DNA from: an uncultured Paracoccaceae bacterium
GTDB lineage: Bacteria; Pseudomonadota; Alphaproteobacteria; Rhodobacterales; Rhodobacteraceae
Length of the DNA stretch: 64,000 bases
Assembly (NCBI GenBank): GCA_913041145.1
Contig: CAJWHE010000001.1
Span: 1-64,000 of the forward strand
Reading direction: 5' to 3'
Under the pieces are notes generated by a model. The model was not told the origin of the DNA and did not search any database. It saw only the letters and a list, made by a program, of their open reading frames with translations. How positions within the stretch are numbered: the first letter of the stretch is position 1; each line of letters opens with the position of its first letter. A program made the position numbers and the translations under genes. Shown here in pieces: positions 35,117 through 46,087 of the stretch.

Positions 35117-38100
35117 ATGAATCAGGAAATAACATCAAACCCGTTCAATCCAATTGCAGCGACAAAGACTTTTGATGAAATAAAAGTATCTTTGGCTTCA
35201 CCTGAAAGGATCTTATCTTGGTCTTTTGGAGAAATTAAAAAACCTGAAACTATAAATTATCGGACCTTTAAACCTGAACGTGATGGTTTGTTTTGTGCCA
35301 GAATTTTTGGGCCAATCAAAGACTATGAGTGCCTATGTGGTAAATATAAAAGGATGAAATATCGAGGAGTAGTCTGTGAGAAATGCGGTGTTGAGGTTAC
35401 GCTCCAAAAAGTAAGACGGGAAAGAATGGGGCACATAGAGCTTGCTTCACCGGTAGCACATATTTGGTTTCTTAAATCTTTACCCAGCCGTATTGGTTTG
35501 ATGTTGGATATGACGCTTCGTGATCTTGAAAGAATTCTTTATTTTGAGAATTATGTTGTGATTGAACCTGGTTTAACTGATCTAATTTATGGTCAGCTAT
35601 TAAGTGAGATAGAGTTTCTTGATGCGCAAGATTTATATGGTTTGGATGCTTTTACGGCTAATATAGGTGCCGAGGCAATTAGAGAAATGTTGGCCACAAT
35701 TGATCTTGAAGCAGAGGCAGACCAACTTAGAGCGGAATTAGCTGTAGCAACAGGAGAGCTAAAGCCAAAAAAAATAATCAAACGATTAAAGTTAGTTGAA
35801 AATTTTTTAGAATCTGGAAATCGACCAGAGTGGATGGTGTTAACTGTAATCCCGGTAATACCTCCTGAGTTGCGGCCACTTGTGCCTCTTGATGGAGGAC
35901 GATTTGCAACTTCAGACCTCAATGATCTTTACAGAAGAGTTATAAATCGAAACAATAGATTGAAGCGTTTGATAGAGCTTAGAGCGCCTGACATAATTGT
36001 TCGAAATGAAAAACGAATGCTTCAAGAGTCTGTTGATGCTTTGTTTGATAATGGTCGACGTGGTAGAACGATTACTGGGGCTAATAAAAGACCCTTAAAA
36101 TCTTTAAGTGATATGTTGAAGGGTAAACAGGGTAGGTTTAGACAGAATCTTCTCGGGAAGAGAGTGGATTTCTCTGGGAGGTCTGTGATTGTTACTGGGC
36201 CAGAACTTAAACTACATCAATGTGGAATTCCCAAAAAAATGGCTCTCGAATTATTCAAACCATTTATTTATTCTCGATTAGAAGCTAAGGGATTATCTTC
36301 GACGGTTAAACAAGCAAAGAAACTTGTTGAAAAAGAGAGACCAGAAGTTTGGGACATTTTAGACGAAGTAATAAGAGAACATCCGGTACTTTTAAATAGA
36401 GCACCAACGCTTCATCGATTGGGAATACAGGCATTTGAACCAGTTTTAATTGAAGGAAAAGCTATTCAGCTTCACCCACTAGTTTGCTCAGCTTTTAATG
36501 CTGATTTTGATGGTGACCAGATGGCTGTTCATGTTCCGTTAAGCCTGGAGGCTCAGTTGGAGGCCAGGGTTTTGATGATGTCAACAAATAATGTTCTGTC
36601 ACCAGCAAATGGTGCCCCAATTATTGTGCCATCTCAGGACATGGTCTTGGGCCTGTACTACAGTAGTATGGAACGAGTTGGTATGAAGGGAGAAGGGAAG
36701 GTATTTTCAAGTGTCGATGAAGTCCAACATGCACTTGATGCAGGTGAGGTACACTTGCATGCCAAAATTCAAGCTAGACTTCCACAGATTGATTCTGAGG
36801 GTGAAGAGATTTTAGTGAGATTTGAAACAACACCGGGTAGGGTCAGATTGGGAGCTTTGCTTCCGTTGAACGCTAAAGCTCCGTTTGAGTTGGTAAACAG
36901 GTTACTTCGCAAGCGAGAGGTGCAGAAAGTTATTGATACAGTTTACCGTTATTGCGGTCAAAAGGAGTCTGTTATTTTTTGTGATCAAATAATGACGATA
37001 GGTTTTACAGAGGCATTTAAAGCAGGTATTTCGTTTGGAAAAGACGATATGATAATTCCTGATAATAAGTGGGAAATTGTTGACAAAACTCGTTCTCAAG
37101 TTAAGGATTTTGAACAACAATATATGGATGGGTTAATAACACAGGGTGAGAAGTATAACAAAGTTATCGATGGTTGGTCGAAGTGTAATGATCATGTTAC
37201 CGACGCGATGATGAAAAGTATTTCAACATTAGAACATAATGAAGATGGTTCGGATGCTGAACCAAACTCTGTTTATATGATGGCACATTCAGGTGCGCGT
37301 GGTTCAGTAACTCAAATGAAACAATTAGGTGGAATGCGTGGTCTTATGGCCAAACCAAATGGTGAGATTATTGAAACACCTATAATTTCAAACTTTAAAG
37401 AGGGCTTGAATGTTTTAGAATACTTCAATTCAACCCACGGTGCAAGAAAAGGTCTGTCGGATACTGCTCTTAAAACAGCCAACTCGGGTTACCTCACAAG
37501 AAGATTGGTCGATGTGGCCCAAGATTGTATTGTTCGTCAAACTGATTGTGGAACCAAGGGGTATATTACGGCTAGGGCTGCGATAAATGATGGAGAGGTT
37601 GTGTCTTCTATAGGTGAGCGTTTACTTGGAAGAGTAGTAGCTGAAGATGTAATTAACCCCGATGGAGGTGATATTCTAGTCGCTGAAGGGGAATTGGTTG
37701 ACGAAAAACAGGCTGATGCAATTGATGCTGCTGATATAGCAACTGTGCGAATGCGAAGTGCATTAACTTGTGAAGCAGAAGACGGTATCTGCGCTATGTG
37801 CTATGGTAGAGATCTTGCTCGAGGTATATTAGTAAACTCTGGAGAAGCTGTAGGTATTATAGCAGCTCAATCTATTGGAGAACCGGGCACTCAGTTAACA
37901 ATGCGAACATTTCATATTGGAGGTGTTGCTCAAGGAGGTCAACAGTCATTCTTGGAGGCAAGTCAAGAGGGAGTTATTTCCTTCTCCAACCCAAGTATTC
38001 TTAAAAATAAGGGTGGGGATTCTGTGGTTATGGGACGTAATATGTCTTTAACTATTACAGATCAAAATGGTGTAGAGCGAGCTACTCATAAGATAGGGTA

Positions 38101-39349
38101 CGGTTCTAAACTTCACGTGAAAGAGAAGTCAAAAGTAGTAAGAGGAGACAAACTTTTTGAGTGGGATCCATACACTTTACCAATTATAGCGGAGAAAAAG
38201 GGTGTAGCAAAATTTTTAGACTTAGTTAGCGGTATTGCAATCAAAGATGAAACAGATGACGCAACCGGTATGACTCAAAAAATTGTTGTGGATTGGAGAG
38301 CTGCCCCTAAAGGTAATGATCTAAAGCCTGAGATAATAATTGAGGATTTAAAGTCTGGAAAGCCTGTAATGTTGAATAGTGGTAATCCTGCCGCTTACCC
38401 GATGTCTGTAGACGCTGTTTTATCAGTTGAGGATGGTCAGGAAATTTCTGCTGGAGATACCATTGCGCGTATTCCAAGAGAAGGAGCAAAAACGAAGGAT
38501 ATTACTGGCGGACTTCCTCGAGTGGCGGAGTTGTTTGAGGCAAGAAGACCAAAGGATCATGCGATAATCGCAGAAATAAATGGTTATGTTCGCTTCGGTA
38601 AAGACTATAAGAATAAGCGTAGAATTACTATAGAGGCTGCAGAAGAAGCCAATGAAAATGTTGAGTATATGGTGCCAAAAGGTAAGCATATTCCAGTGGT
38701 CGAAGGTGACTATGTTCAAAAAGGTGATTATATTATGGATGGTCACCCTGTACCGCATGATATTCTTAAAATTTTAGGTATTGAGGCGTTAGCAGATTAT
38801 TTAATTGATGAAGTTCAAGATGTTTATCGCCTCCAAGGAGTTAAGATAAACGATAAACATATTGAGGTTATAGTTAGGCAAATGCTTCAAAAGTTTGAAA
38901 TTTTAGATAGTGGCACCACGACATTACTAAAAGGAGAAAACGTTGACAAAAATGAACTTGATGCAGCAAATGATAAGGCAGTCCTTAAGGGTGGTAGAGC
39001 TGCAATCGCTGAACCGATTTTATTGGGTATAACTAAGGCTTCATTGCAAACTCGAAGCTTTATTTCTGCGGCTTCTTTCCAGGAGACAACGAGAGTATTA
39101 ACAGAAGCTGCTACAATGGGTAAAAGAGATAGACTAGTAGGGCTGAAAGAAAATGTGATTGTAGGTCGTCTGATCCCTGCAGGTACGGGTGGAGCTACCC
39201 AGGACATGCTTCGGGTGTCCCAGGAACGTGATAATATTGTTAGTGAGACGAGACGTGTTGAAGCAGAGGCAGCATTAGTGCTCGCTGCACCAGCTACGTC
39301 TGAAACTCTTAATCCTGAAGATGTGTTTTCAGACATATCCCAAGACTAG
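35117..39349 (+). CDS. rpoC: RNA polymerase beta' subunit
   Basis: Largest RNA polymerase subunit, 1410 residues, carrying the active-site magnesium aspartates in [12 protein letters not shown] (residues 461-472). The N-terminal zinc ribbon is [20 protein letters not shown]; the second zinc site uses the cysteines of TDCGTKGY and [14 protein letters not shown]. The bridge-helix region is followed by [18 protein letters not shown] (trigger loop) in the expected order. It ends 27 bp before a strong intrinsic terminator. Confidence 0.99.
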   Translation: MNQEITSNPFNPIAATKTFDEIKVSLASPERILSWSFGEIKKPETINYRTFKPERDGLFCARIFGPIKDYECLCGKYKRMKYRGVVCEKCGVEVTLQKVRRERMGHIELASPVAHIWFLKSLPSRIGLMLDMTLRDLERILYFENYVVIEPGLTDLIYGQLLSEIEFLDAQDLYGLDAFTANIGAEAIREMLATIDLEAEADQLRAELAVATGELKPKKIIKRLKLVENFLESGNRPEWMVLTVIPVIPPELRPLVPLDGGRFATSDLNDLYRRVINRNNRLKRLIELRAPDIIVRNEKRMLQESVDALFDNGRRGRTITGANKRPLKSLSDMLKGKQGRFRQNLLGKRVDFSGRSVIVTGPELKLHQCGIPKKMALELFKPFIYSRLEAKGLSSTVKQAKKLVEKERPEVWDILDEVIREHPVLLNRAPTLHRLGIQAFEPVLIEGKAIQLHPLVCSAFNADFDGDQMAVHVPLSLEAQLEARVLMMSTNNVLSPANGAPIIVPSQDMVLGLYYSSMERVGMKGEGKVFSSVDEVQHALDAGEVHLHAKIQARLPQIDSEGEEILVRFETTPGRVRLGALLPLNAKAPFELVNRLLRKREVQKVIDTVYRYCGQKESVIFCDQIMTIGFTEAFKAGISFGKDDMIIPDNKWEIVDKTRSQVKDFEQQYMDGLITQGEKYNKVIDGWSKCNDHVTDAMMKSISTLEHNEDGSDAEPNSVYMMAHSGARGSVTQMKQLGGMRGLMAKPNGEIIETPIISNFKEGLNVLEYFNSTHGARKGLSDTALKTANSGYLTRRLVDVAQDCIVRQTDCGTKGYITARAAINDGEVVSSIGERLLGRVVAEDVINPDGGDILVAEGELVDEKQADAIDAADIATVRMRSALTCEAEDGICAMCYGRDLARGILVNSGEAVGIIAAQSIGEPGTQLTMRTFHIGGVAQGGQQSFLEASQEGVISFSNPSILKNKGGDSVVMGRNMSLTITDQNGVERATHKIGYGSKLHVKEKSKVVRGDKLFEWDPYTLPIIAEKKGVAKFLDLVSGIAIKDETDDATGMTQKIVVDWRAAPKGNDLKPEIIIEDLKSGKPVMLNSGNPAAYPMSVDAVLSVEDGQEISAGDTIARIPREGAKTKDITGGLPRVAELFEARRPKDHAIIAEINGYVRFGKDYKNKRRITIEAAEEANENVEYMVPKGKHIPVVEGDYVQKGDYIMDGHPVPHDILKILGIEALADYLIDEVQDVYRLQGVKINDKHIEVIVRQMLQKFEILDSGTTTLLKGENVDKNELDAANDKAVLKGGRAAIAEPILLGITKASLQTRSFISAASFQETTRVLTEAATMGKRDRLVGLKENVIVGRLIPAGTGGATQDMLRVSQERDNIVSETRRVEAEAALVLAAPATSETLNPEDVFSDISQD

Positions 39350-39375
39350 AATATTGATAGCAAACAACAATAATA

Positions 39376-39406
39376 AAGGCCTTGCTACGAGCAAGGCCTT
39401 TTTTTT
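39376..39406 (+). terminator. Intrinsic terminator of the rpoBC operon
   Basis: AAGGCCTTGC (39376-39385) and GCAAGGCCTT (39391-39400) form a perfect ten-pair stem with a five-base loop, followed directly by a run of T to 39406. It lies 27 bp after the rpoC stop and is the clearest terminator in the window. Confidence 0.95.
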
Positions 39407-39422
39407 AACTTAGAGACCTAGG

Positions 39423-40310
39423 ATGAATGTTAATAGTGAGAACTTTCGTGGCGCATGGTTGATGGTCTGTTCTATGGTGCTGTATACACTAAACGATGCA
39501 TGCTTAAAGTCAGTAGGTTCAGAGTTACCAGTTTTCCAATCTATATTTATTAGATCTATTTTAGTTGCTATTTTCTTTGCACTTGTCGTTTGGTTCACTG
39601 GGGCCTTTAAAAGTTCAATTCCCTCTAAAGATATAAAGCTTCTAATTTTACGAGCTATAGCCGAAATAGTAAGCACATTTTTTTTCATTTCAGCACTGTT
39701 TAAAATGCCTATCGCTAACGTGGTTTCTATAGTCCAAATACTTCCGTTAACAGTCAGTCTTGGGGCAGTATTTTTTTTAGGTGAAAGAATAGGGTGGCGT
39801 CGTGTGATGGCAATTATCGTTGGATTCATAGGAGTGTTACTGATAGTGAGGCCAGGGGCTGGAGATTTTAATTTTTATTCAATTTATGCGTTACTAGCGG
39901 TTTTGTTTGTTACTCTCCGTGAATTGGTTACGCGTCGTTTATCAAAAGAGGTTTCGTCGATTTATGTGGCTACCACTACAGCAGTTTCTGTTTTTATATT
40001 CAGTGCTATGGGATCTTTAACAATTACTTGGGTTGTCATTGATCCAACGCAATTTCTTAAATTAATAACAGCTTCTATTTTCCTTACTGGTGGGTACCTC
40101 TGTGCAGTTTTAGCTATTAGGAATGGGGACATTGGGTTTGTAGCACCTTTTAGGTATACTAGCCTAATTGCAGCCCTAATCTTGGGTTTAGTTTTCTTTG
40201 GCGAATGGCCTGATACTTTGACTATTTTTGGTGCACTTACTATTTTTGTCGCTGGAATGTTTTCATTACTTAGAGAAAAGAAGTTACGTTTACAAAAAAG
40301 TAATGATTAA
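39423..40310 (+). CDS. DMT-superfamily (EamA) transporter
   Basis: 295-residue membrane protein with about ten hydrophobic segments arranged as two EamA repeats: the first starts RGAWLMVCSMVLYTLNDACLK, the second about residue 155 (IYALLAVLFVTLRELVTRRL). The inner-membrane DMT fold exports or imports small metabolites; the substrate is not predictable. It lies between the rpoBC terminator (17 bp upstream) and the rpsL leader, so it needs its own promoter or read-through. It is not part of the core transcription-translation set, and seems to be a lineage-specific passenger at this place. Confidence 0.9.
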   Translation: MNVNSENFRGAWLMVCSMVLYTLNDACLKSVGSELPVFQSIFIRSILVAIFFALVVWFTGAFKSSIPSKDIKLLILRAIAEIVSTFFFISALFKMPIANVVSIVQILPLTVSLGAVFFLGERIGWRRVMAIIVGFIGVLLIVRPGAGDFNFYSIYALLAVLFVTLRELVTRRLSKEVSSIYVATTTAVSVFIFSAMGSLTITWVVIDPTQFLKLITASIFLTGGYLCAVLAIRNGDIGFVAPFRYTSLIAALILGLVFFGEWPDTLTIFGALTIFVAGMFSLLREKKLRLQKSND

Positions 40311-40438
40311 ATTTAGTAAATATTAGATTAATTTTTTTTTAATAATGTTTTTTCTAATGTTTAAAAAAAATTATTAGAAAGTAATTAGTGACTAAAAGAA
40401 CAAAGTAGTAAATAAATCTTTTAATTGATCAACTGCTG

Positions 40439-40467
40439 TTGACACGTGAACAGAGTCCTTCTAAAAC
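40439..40467 (+). promoter_or_regulatory. Sigma-70-type promoter of rpsL-rpsG-fusA-tuf
   Basis: TTGACA (40439-40444) is a perfect -35 box and TAAAAC (40462-40467), after exactly 17 bases, a reasonable -10. The upstream 60 bp are A/T-rich like an UP element. Start of transcription would be near 40474, giving a leader of about 200 bases before rpsL. Confidence 0.65.
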
Positions 40468-40558
40468 GCCCAGAATTATCGGTCGGTAAGAGATCTGATG
40501 GTTTCAAAATTTTAAGTGGTCAAGATCTAGGCTTATACCTCGATCCTCTGGTAGTCCA

Positions 40559-40596
40559 CCGCATCGGTTCCGCGTTCGGAATTGAGAGCGGTTTTT
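40559..40596 (+). promoter_or_regulatory. Attenuator-like hairpin with T tract in the rpsL leader
   Basis: TTCCG/CGGAA with loop CGTT (40568-40581) is enclosed by CCGC/GCGG (40559-40562 with 40588-40591), followed directly by TTTTT and then GTGTTTTTT. It has the form of an intrinsic terminator placed between the promoter and the first gene. The outer stem is short and has an internal loop, so efficiency is uncertain. Confidence 0.45.
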
Positions 40597-40671
40597 GTGT
40601 TTTTTATAAGAGACACGTATTAGATTGGGAAAATTTTCCCGTGTGAAAAAAGAAGAAGGGGTTATATCTTA

Positions 40672-41043
40672 ATGCCTACAGTACAACAGTTGATCCGAAA
40701 GCCGCGTCAGCCAAAAGTTAAGCGCTCTAAATCTATGCACTTACAGGAGTGCCCACAAAAGCGTGGAGTCTGTACTCGCGTTTATACGACAACACCAAAG
40801 AAACCAAACTCAGCAATGAGAAAAGTCGCAAAAGTTAGGTTAACAAATGGTTTTGAAGTCATATCGTATATCCCTGGAGAAAGTCATAACTTGCAAGAGC
40901 ACTCGGTGGTCCTTATCCGTGGAGGCCGTGTAAAGGATTTGCCAGGAGTTAGATATCACGTTTTAAGGGGTGTCTTAGATACTCAAGGTGTAAAAGACCG
41001 TAAGCAGCGTAGATCAAAATACGGCGCTAAGCGTCCTAAGTAG
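40672..41043 (+). CDS. rpsL: 30S ribosomal protein S12
   Basis: Decoding-centre protein. The start [20 protein letters not shown], the loop [19 protein letters not shown] and [17 protein letters not shown] carry the two lysines whose change gives streptomycin resistance; both are in the sensitive state. Length 123 residues. First gene of the str operon, with rpsG 11 bp downstream. Confidence 0.99.
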   Translation: MPTVQQLIRKPRQPKVKRSKSMHLQECPQKRGVCTRVYTTTPKKPNSAMRKVAKVRLTNGFEVISYIPGESHNLQEHSVVLIRGGRVKDLPGVRYHVLRGVLDTQGVKDRKQRRSKYGAKRPK

Positions 41044-41054
41044 AGGAAATTTAA

Positions 41055-41525
41055 ATGTCACGTCGTCACGCAGCAGAGAAAAGAGTCGTATTACCAGACG
41101 CAAAGTTTGGAGACTTAGTGCTTACTAAATTTATGAATAATTTGATGGTAGACGGAAAAAAATCGGCTGCAGAGCGTATAGTCTATAATGCATTCGATAG
41201 AGTTGAAGCCAAATTGAAAAAAGCTCCTGTAGAAGTTTTCCACGAAGCTCTCGAATTAATCAAACCTGCAGTTGAGGTCCGTTCACGGAGAGTCGGTGGT
41301 GCAACATACCAGGTTCCTGTTGAAGTTCGCCCCGAGCGTCGTGTAGCACTTGCTATTAGGTGGTTAATAAAAGCTGCTCGCTCCAGGAATGAGAATACGA
41401 TGGAGGAGCGTTTGGCAGGAGAGTTAATGGATGCGGTTAATTCTCGGGGCTCAGCAGTAAAGAGAAGAGAAGATACTCATAAAATGGCAGATGCAAATAA
41501 AGCATTTAGTCACTATCGTTGGTAA
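41055..41525 (+). CDS. rpsG: 30S ribosomal protein S7
   Basis: Primary 16S rRNA-binding protein that starts assembly of the 30S head and lines the E site. The start [20 protein letters not shown] and the segment [19 protein letters not shown] are diagnostic; the C-terminal end is [15 protein letters not shown]. Length 156 residues is normal. It lies between rpsL and fusA; in E. coli S7 represses this operon. Confidence 0.99.
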   Translation: MSRRHAAEKRVVLPDAKFGDLVLTKFMNNLMVDGKKSAAERIVYNAFDRVEAKLKKAPVEVFHEALELIKPAVEVRSRRVGGATYQVPVEVRPERRVALAIRWLIKAARSRNENTMEERLAGELMDAVNSRGSAVKRREDTHKMADANKAFSHYRW

Positions 41526-41546
41526 GTTTAGGAAAGAATAGAACCC

Positions 41547-43664
41547 ATGGCGCGTGATTTCCCTTTAAACCGTTATAGAAATTTTGGTATTATGGCTCAT
41601 ATCGATGCAGGGAAAACTACCTGCTCAGAGAGAATACTTTATTATACTGGAAAATCTCATAATATAGGCGAAGTTCATGATGGCGCGGCTACTATGGACT
41701 GGATGGAGCAAGAGCAAGAGCGTGGAATTACTATAACCTCTGCGGCTACAACAACTTTTTGGGAGAGAACAGAAGACGGTAGCTCGACTGAAACCGAAAA
41801 GCATCGGATGAATATTATAGATACCCCTGGCCACGTTGATTTTACAATTGAAGTGGAAAGGTCTTTAGCAGTTTTGGATGGAGCGGTTGCGGTTTTAGAT
41901 GCAAACGCTGGTGTTGAGCCTCAAACAGAGACTGTCTGGAGGCAAGCTGATCGTTATAAAGTTCCCCGAATTGTTTTTGTTAATAAAATGGACAAAATTG
42001 GAGCTGATTATTTAAACTGTGTTAAAATGATCAAGGATCGAACAGGAGCAATACCGGCTCCCGTGCAACTACCTATCGGAGCGGAGACTGAACTTGAGGG
42101 AGTAGTTGATCTAGTTACTATGGAAGAATGGGTATGGACTGGTGAAGATCTTGGGGCAACGTGGGAAAAAAGACCTATTCGCGAATCCCTTCAAGAGAGT
42201 GCGAACGAATGGCGCGCGAAGTTAATTGAAAATGCCGTGGAGATGGATGACGACGCTATGATGGCGTACTTAGAGGGAAAAGAGCCCGATATTGCTACAC
42301 TCCGGATGTTAATTCGAAAAGGTACTCTATCTATGACTTTTGTGCCCGTCCTTTGTGGTTCAGCTTTTAAGAATAAAGGGGTCCAACCACTATTGAATGC
42401 AGTAATTGATTACCTGCCTAGCCCACTTGATGTGGTGGACTATATGGGTTTCAAACCGGGTGATGAGACAGAGACAAGAGACATCGCTCGAAGTGCAAAT
42501 GATGAACTACCATTTTCAGGACTCGCTTTTAAGATAATGAATGACCCTTTTGTTGGAACGTTAACTTTTACAAGAATTTATTCTGGAGTTCTTAGTAAGG
42601 GTGATACAATGTTAAACTCTACTAAAGGCCGGAAAGAGCGAGTAGGTAGGATGATGATGATGCATTCTATAAATAGGGAAGAGATCGAAGAGGCTTTTGC
42701 GGGAGATATAATAGCTCTTGCAGGTTTAAAAGATACAACTACTGGTGATACCTTATGTAATGACAAAGAACCGGTAGTCTTGGAGACTATGACATTTCCA
42801 GATCCCGTTATAGAGATCGCCGTTGAGCCTAAAACAAAAGCAGACCAAGAGAAGATGTCTCAGGGTTTAGCTAGATTAGCTGCCGAAGATCCTTCGTTTA
42901 GAGTAGAGACTGATATTGAATCTGGTCAAACTATTATGAAGGGCATGGGAGAGCTTCATCTGGATATTTTAGTTGATAGATTAAAGCGTGAATTCAAAGT
43001 TGAAGCAAATATTGGTGCACCACAAGTAGCTTACAGAGAAACTATTGGGCACGAGATTGAGCATAGCTATACACATAAAAAACAATCTGGCGGATCTGGC
43101 CAGTTTGCGGAAGTTAAAATGATTATATCACCAACGGAAGCTGGGGAGGGTTACTCTTTTGAGTCTCGCATTGTTGGAGGTTCTATCCCCAAGGAGTATA
43201 TACCAGGGGTAGAAAAAGGTATTAAGTCAGTAATGGACAGTGGTCCTCTGGCTGGCTTCCCTGTAATTGATTTCAAGGTAGCCTTGGTGGATGGAAAGTT
43301 TCATGACGTAGACTCGAGTGTGTTAGCCTTTGAAATTGCTGGACGTATGGCGATGCGTGAAGGGTTAAAAAGAGCGGGTGCTAAGTTATTGGAGCCTATA
43401 ATGAAGGTTGAGGTAGTAACGCCAGAAGAATACACTGGTGGAATAATTGGTGACTTAACCTCGAGGCGTGGACAAGTGCAAGGTCAAGATACCAGAGGTA
43501 ATGCAATAGCGATAGACTGTTGGGTACCTCTTGCTAATATGTTCGGATATATTAATACGTTGAGATCGATGTCATCTGGCAGAGCCAACTTCTCAATGCA
43601 ATTTGACCATTATGAACCAGTTCCACAAAGTATAAGTGAAGAAATTCAATCAAAATACGCATAA
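41547..43664 (+). CDS. fusA: Elongation factor G
   Basis: GTPase that drives translocation on the ribosome. The G domain has [19 protein letters not shown], the switch region [29 protein letters not shown] and NKMDKIGAD; domain IV carries the translocation-loop region [16 protein letters not shown], and the C-terminal part [18 protein letters not shown]. Length 705 residues. A second copy is not seen in the window. tuf copy 2 follows 28 bp later. Confidence 0.98.
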   Translation: MARDFPLNRYRNFGIMAHIDAGKTTCSERILYYTGKSHNIGEVHDGAATMDWMEQEQERGITITSAATTTFWERTEDGSSTETEKHRMNIIDTPGHVDFTIEVERSLAVLDGAVAVLDANAGVEPQTETVWRQADRYKVPRIVFVNKMDKIGADYLNCVKMIKDRTGAIPAPVQLPIGAETELEGVVDLVTMEEWVWTGEDLGATWEKRPIRESLQESANEWRAKLIENAVEMDDDAMMAYLEGKEPDIATLRMLIRKGTLSMTFVPVLCGSAFKNKGVQPLLNAVIDYLPSPLDVVDYMGFKPGDETETRDIARSANDELPFSGLAFKIMNDPFVGTLTFTRIYSGVLSKGDTMLNSTKGRKERVGRMMMMHSINREEIEEAFAGDIIALAGLKDTTTGDTLCNDKEPVVLETMTFPDPVIEIAVEPKTKADQEKMSQGLARLAAEDPSFRVETDIESGQTIMKGMGELHLDILVDRLKREFKVEANIGAPQVAYRETIGHEIEHSYTHKKQSGGSGQFAEVKMIISPTEAGEGYSFESRIVGGSIPKEYIPGVEKGIKSVMDSGPLAGFPVIDFKVALVDGKFHDVDSSVLAFEIAGRMAMREGLKRAGAKLLEPIMKVEVVTPEEYTGGIIGDLTSRRGQVQGQDTRGNAIAIDCWVPLANMFGYINTLRSMSSGRANFSMQFDHYEPVPQSISEEIQSKYA

Positions 43665-43676
43665 TAAATTAGTTTA

Positions 43677-44917
43677 ATAAGAGGATTTGACAATGGCTAA
43701 AGAAAAGTTTCAACGTAATAAACCGCATGTTAACATTGGTACGATCGGCCACGTAGATCACGGTAAGACTACACTAACGGCAGCGATTACAAAGTACTTT
43801 GGAGAATTTCAGGCATATGATTCAATTGATGCTGCGCCGGAAGAGAAGGCACGTGGTATTACGATTTCCACAGCGCATGTTGAATATGAGACTGAAGCTC
43901 GTCATTACGCGCATGTCGATTGTCCTGGTCACGCAGATTATGTGAAGAATATGATCACTGGTGCAGCCCAAATGGATGGGGCTATTCTAGTTGTTAACGC
44001 GGCTGATGGTCCAATGCCTCAAACACGAGAGCATATTTTGTTAGGTCGACAAGTTGGTATTCCAAAAATGGTTGTGTTTATGAACAAAGTCGATCAAGTG
44101 GATGATGATGAATTACTTGAGCTTGTTGAGATGGAAATTCGAGAGCTCTTATCTTCATATGAGTATCCTGGTGATGATATCCCAGTTGTTTCGGGTTCAG
44201 CTTTAGCTGCTATGGAAGGTAAAACTCCTGAAATTGGTGAAGAAAAGATTAAGGAGCTGATGGCAGCTGTGGATGAATATATTCCAACACCTGTTCGAGC
44301 AATTGATCAACCGTTTTTGATGCCAATTGAGGATGTATTTTCAATCTCAGGTCGTGGCACTGTTGTTACAGGTCGTATTGAACGTGGTGTTGTTAATGTT
44401 GGAGATGAAATTGAGATTGTTGGTATCCGAGATACTACAAAAACAGTTTGTACCGGTGTTGAGATGTTCCGTAAACTTCTAGATTCTGGACAAGCAGGGG
44501 ATAATGTTGGTGCTTTATTGCGTGGAGTCGATAGAGAAGGCGTCGAACGTGGACAGATTTTATGTAAGCCTGGATCGGTAAAGCCACACCATAAATTTAC
44601 TGCTGAAGCATACATTCTTACAAAAGATGAGGGTGGCCGTCATACGCCATTTTTTGCGAACTACCGTCCTCAATTTTACTTCCGAACAACTGATGTAACG
44701 GGATCAGTTGAGCTTGCGGCAGGTACTGAAATGGTGATGCCTGGAGATAATGTATCATTCAAAGTAGAATTACTGACCCCGATTGCGATGGAGGACGGGT
44801 TAAGATTTGCTATCCGTGAAGGCGGTAGAACAGTCGGTGCGGGTGTTGTTTCAAGCATCATCGAGTAAAATTAATAAAAAGGATCAAAAGAGGTTAAGAT
44901 AATAAATCTCTTAAAAT
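43677..44917 (+). repeat. Copy 2 of the 1241-bp perfect direct repeat (tuf2 and flanks)
   Basis: Identical to 25895-27135 with an offset of 17782 bp. The identity includes the ribosome site before the gene and 49 bp after the stop, and ends exactly where the sequence changes to the rpsJ leader. Confidence 0.97.
43693..44868 (+). CDS. tuf: Elongation factor Tu, copy 2
   Basis: 391 residues, identical in protein and DNA to copy 1 at 25911. It keeps the [19 protein letters not shown] and NKVD motifs. Here it is the last gene of the str operon (rpsL-rpsG-fusA-tuf) and runs on to rpsJ 74 bp later without a terminator, so it may be co-transcribed with the S10 operon. The ATG at 43693 was preferred over the TTG at 43687. 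Confidence 0.98.
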   Translation: MAKEKFQRNKPHVNIGTIGHVDHGKTTLTAAITKYFGEFQAYDSIDAAPEEKARGITISTAHVEYETEARHYAHVDCPGHADYVKNMITGAAQMDGAILVVNAADGPMPQTREHILLGRQVGIPKMVVFMNKVDQVDDDELLELVEMEIRELLSSYEYPGDDIPVVSGSALAAMEGKTPEIGEEKIKELMAAVDEYIPTPVRAIDQPFLMPIEDVFSISGRGTVVTGRIERGVVNVGDEIEIVGIRDTTKTVCTGVEMFRKLLDSGQAGDNVGALLRGVDREGVERGQILCKPGSVKPHHKFTAEAYILTKDEGGRHTPFFANYRPQFYFRTTDVTGSVELAAGTEMVMPGDNVSFKVELLTPIAMEDGLRFAIREGGRTVGAGVVSSIIE

Positions 44918-44942
44918 CCTATTGCCCTGAAAGGCTGATAAA

Positions 44943-45257
44943 ATGGCGGCAAAAAGCCAAACTATAAGAATAAGATTGAAGGCGTTCGATTATAGAGTGT
45001 TGGATGCGAGTACACAGGAAATAGTTAGTACCGCTAAACGCACTGGTGCTGACGTAAGGGGGCCAATACCAATGCCTAACCGGATAGAAAAGTTTACTGT
45101 TCTGCGTGGTCCCCATGTGGATAAGAAGTCTAGGGAGCAGTTTGAGATTAGAACTCATAAAAGGCTTTTAGATATTGTTGACCCGACACCTCAAACTGTG
45201 GATGCGCTTATGAAGCTGGATCTTGCGGCGGGTGTCGATGTTGAAATTAAAGTATAG
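44943..45257 (+). CDS. rpsJ: 30S ribosomal protein S10
   Basis: 30S head protein that is also NusE, the partner of NusB in antitermination and of NusG in coupling. [20 protein letters not shown], the [20 protein letters not shown] segment and [17 protein letters not shown] are diagnostic; 104 residues. First gene of the S10 operon, ribosome site GAAAGG about eight bases before the ATG. Confidence 0.99.
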   Translation: MAAKSQTIRIRLKAFDYRVLDASTQEIVSTAKRTGADVRGPIPMPNRIEKFTVLRGPHVDKKSREQFEIRTHKRLLDIVDPTPQTVDALMKLDLAAGVDVEIKV

Positions 45258-45271
45258 GGAGGGTTAATGAT

Positions 45272-46087
45272 ATGTTGCGCTCCGGTGTAATTGCAAAAAA
45301 AGTTGGTATGACGCGTTTGTTCATGGAAGATGGTAAGCAGATTCCTGTGACTGTCTTACAGTTAGATAAATTAGAAGTGGTCGCAAACCGTACTACAGAA
45401 AAAGATGGTTATTCCGCTGTTCAATTGGGTGCGGGAACTGCAAAAATTAAGAGAACATCTAAGGCGATGAGAGGTCATTTTGCAATAGCTAAAGTAGAGC
45501 CAAAACGGAAGATTGCAGAATTTAGAGTTGCTGCGGAAAATCTGATTGAAGTCGGCGAAGAGATAACTGCTAATCACTACTCAGCAGGTCAGTACGTTGA
45601 TGTTTCTGGTACATCTATTGGTAAGGGTTTTGCTGGAGCTATGAAGCGCCACAACTTTAAAGGCCTAAGGGCGTCTCACGGTGTTTCCATCTCTCATAGA
45701 TCGCATGGGTCTACTGGGCAATGTCAAGATCCTGGGAAAGTATTTAAGGGAAAGAAAATGGCAGGGCACATGGGTGCGGCACGGGTTACTACTCAAAACT
45801 TACAAGTAGTTAAAACTGATGTTGAACTTGGTATAATCATGATAAAAGGGGCCGTTCCTGGATCCAAAGGCGGTTGGGTTACGATTAAAGATGCTGTGAA
45901 AAAAGATCTTCCAGATAATGTTATTTACCCTGCTGCTTTACTAGCTTCAGTTAAGGACATTGAAGAGGTTGTGAATGTTTCTCCTGAAGAAGTTGAAGAG
46001 AAAATTGCTAATGTCGGTGCTGGTGATGGCGAAATTCAATTAGCTGGTGGCACAGCTCCTGAGGGAGGTAAAAAAGATGAAAGCTGA
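45272..46087 (+). CDS. rplC: 50S ribosomal protein L3
   Basis: Early assembly protein near the peptidyl-transferase centre. [20 protein letters not shown] at the start and [20 protein letters not shown] with [20 protein letters not shown] in the middle are diagnostic. At 271 residues it exceeds E. coli L3 (209) by an acidic C-terminal tail from about residue 212 ([19 protein letters not shown] onwards), a type of extension I recall from alphaproteobacteria. The last 11 bp overlap rplD. Confidence 0.97.
   Translation: MLRSGVIAKKVGMTRLFMEDGKQIPVTVLQLDKLEVVANRTTEKDGYSAVQLGAGTAKIKRTSKAMRGHFAIAKVEPKRKIAEFRVAAENLIEVGEEITANHYSAGQYVDVSGTSIGKGFAGAMKRHNFKGLRASHGVSISHRSHGSTGQCQDPGKVFKGKKMAGHMGAARVTTQNLQVVKTDVELGIIMIKGAVPGSKGGWVTIKDAVKKDLPDNVIYPAALLASVKDIEEVVNVSPEEVEEKIANVGAGDGEIQLAGGTAPEGGKKDES

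Larger units (their letters stand above)
40311..40671 (+). promoter_or_regulatory. Promoter and leader region of the str operon
   Basis: 361 bp without a convincing gene. The first 120 bp are extremely AT-rich. A strong promoter lies at 40439-40467, an attenuator-like hairpin at 40559-40596 and a perfect palindrome GGGAAAATTTTCCC at 40627-40640, before the rpsL ribosome site (GAAGAAGGGG). A 66-codon frame from a GTG at 40446 is inside this leader and does not look like a protein. Confidence 0.65.

Noticed and set aside
38887-39336. 149-residue frame antisense to rpoC
   Set aside because: Shadow of a conserved gene; composition follows the complementary codons.
40446-40646. 66-codon frame with GTG start in the rpsL leader
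   Set aside because: It starts two bases after the -35 box of a good promoter, overlaps its -10, has no ribosome site and no recognisable protein pattern; it is leader RNA.
25895-44917. tuf repeat as an insertion sequence or composite transposon
   Set aside because: No transposase, terminal inverted repeats or target duplications; the repeated unit is an essential gene with its own flanks.
46047-46087. Possible rplC-rplD frameshift fusion
   Set aside because: Both proteins are complete; the overlap is a normal coupled start with a GGGAGG ribosome site.
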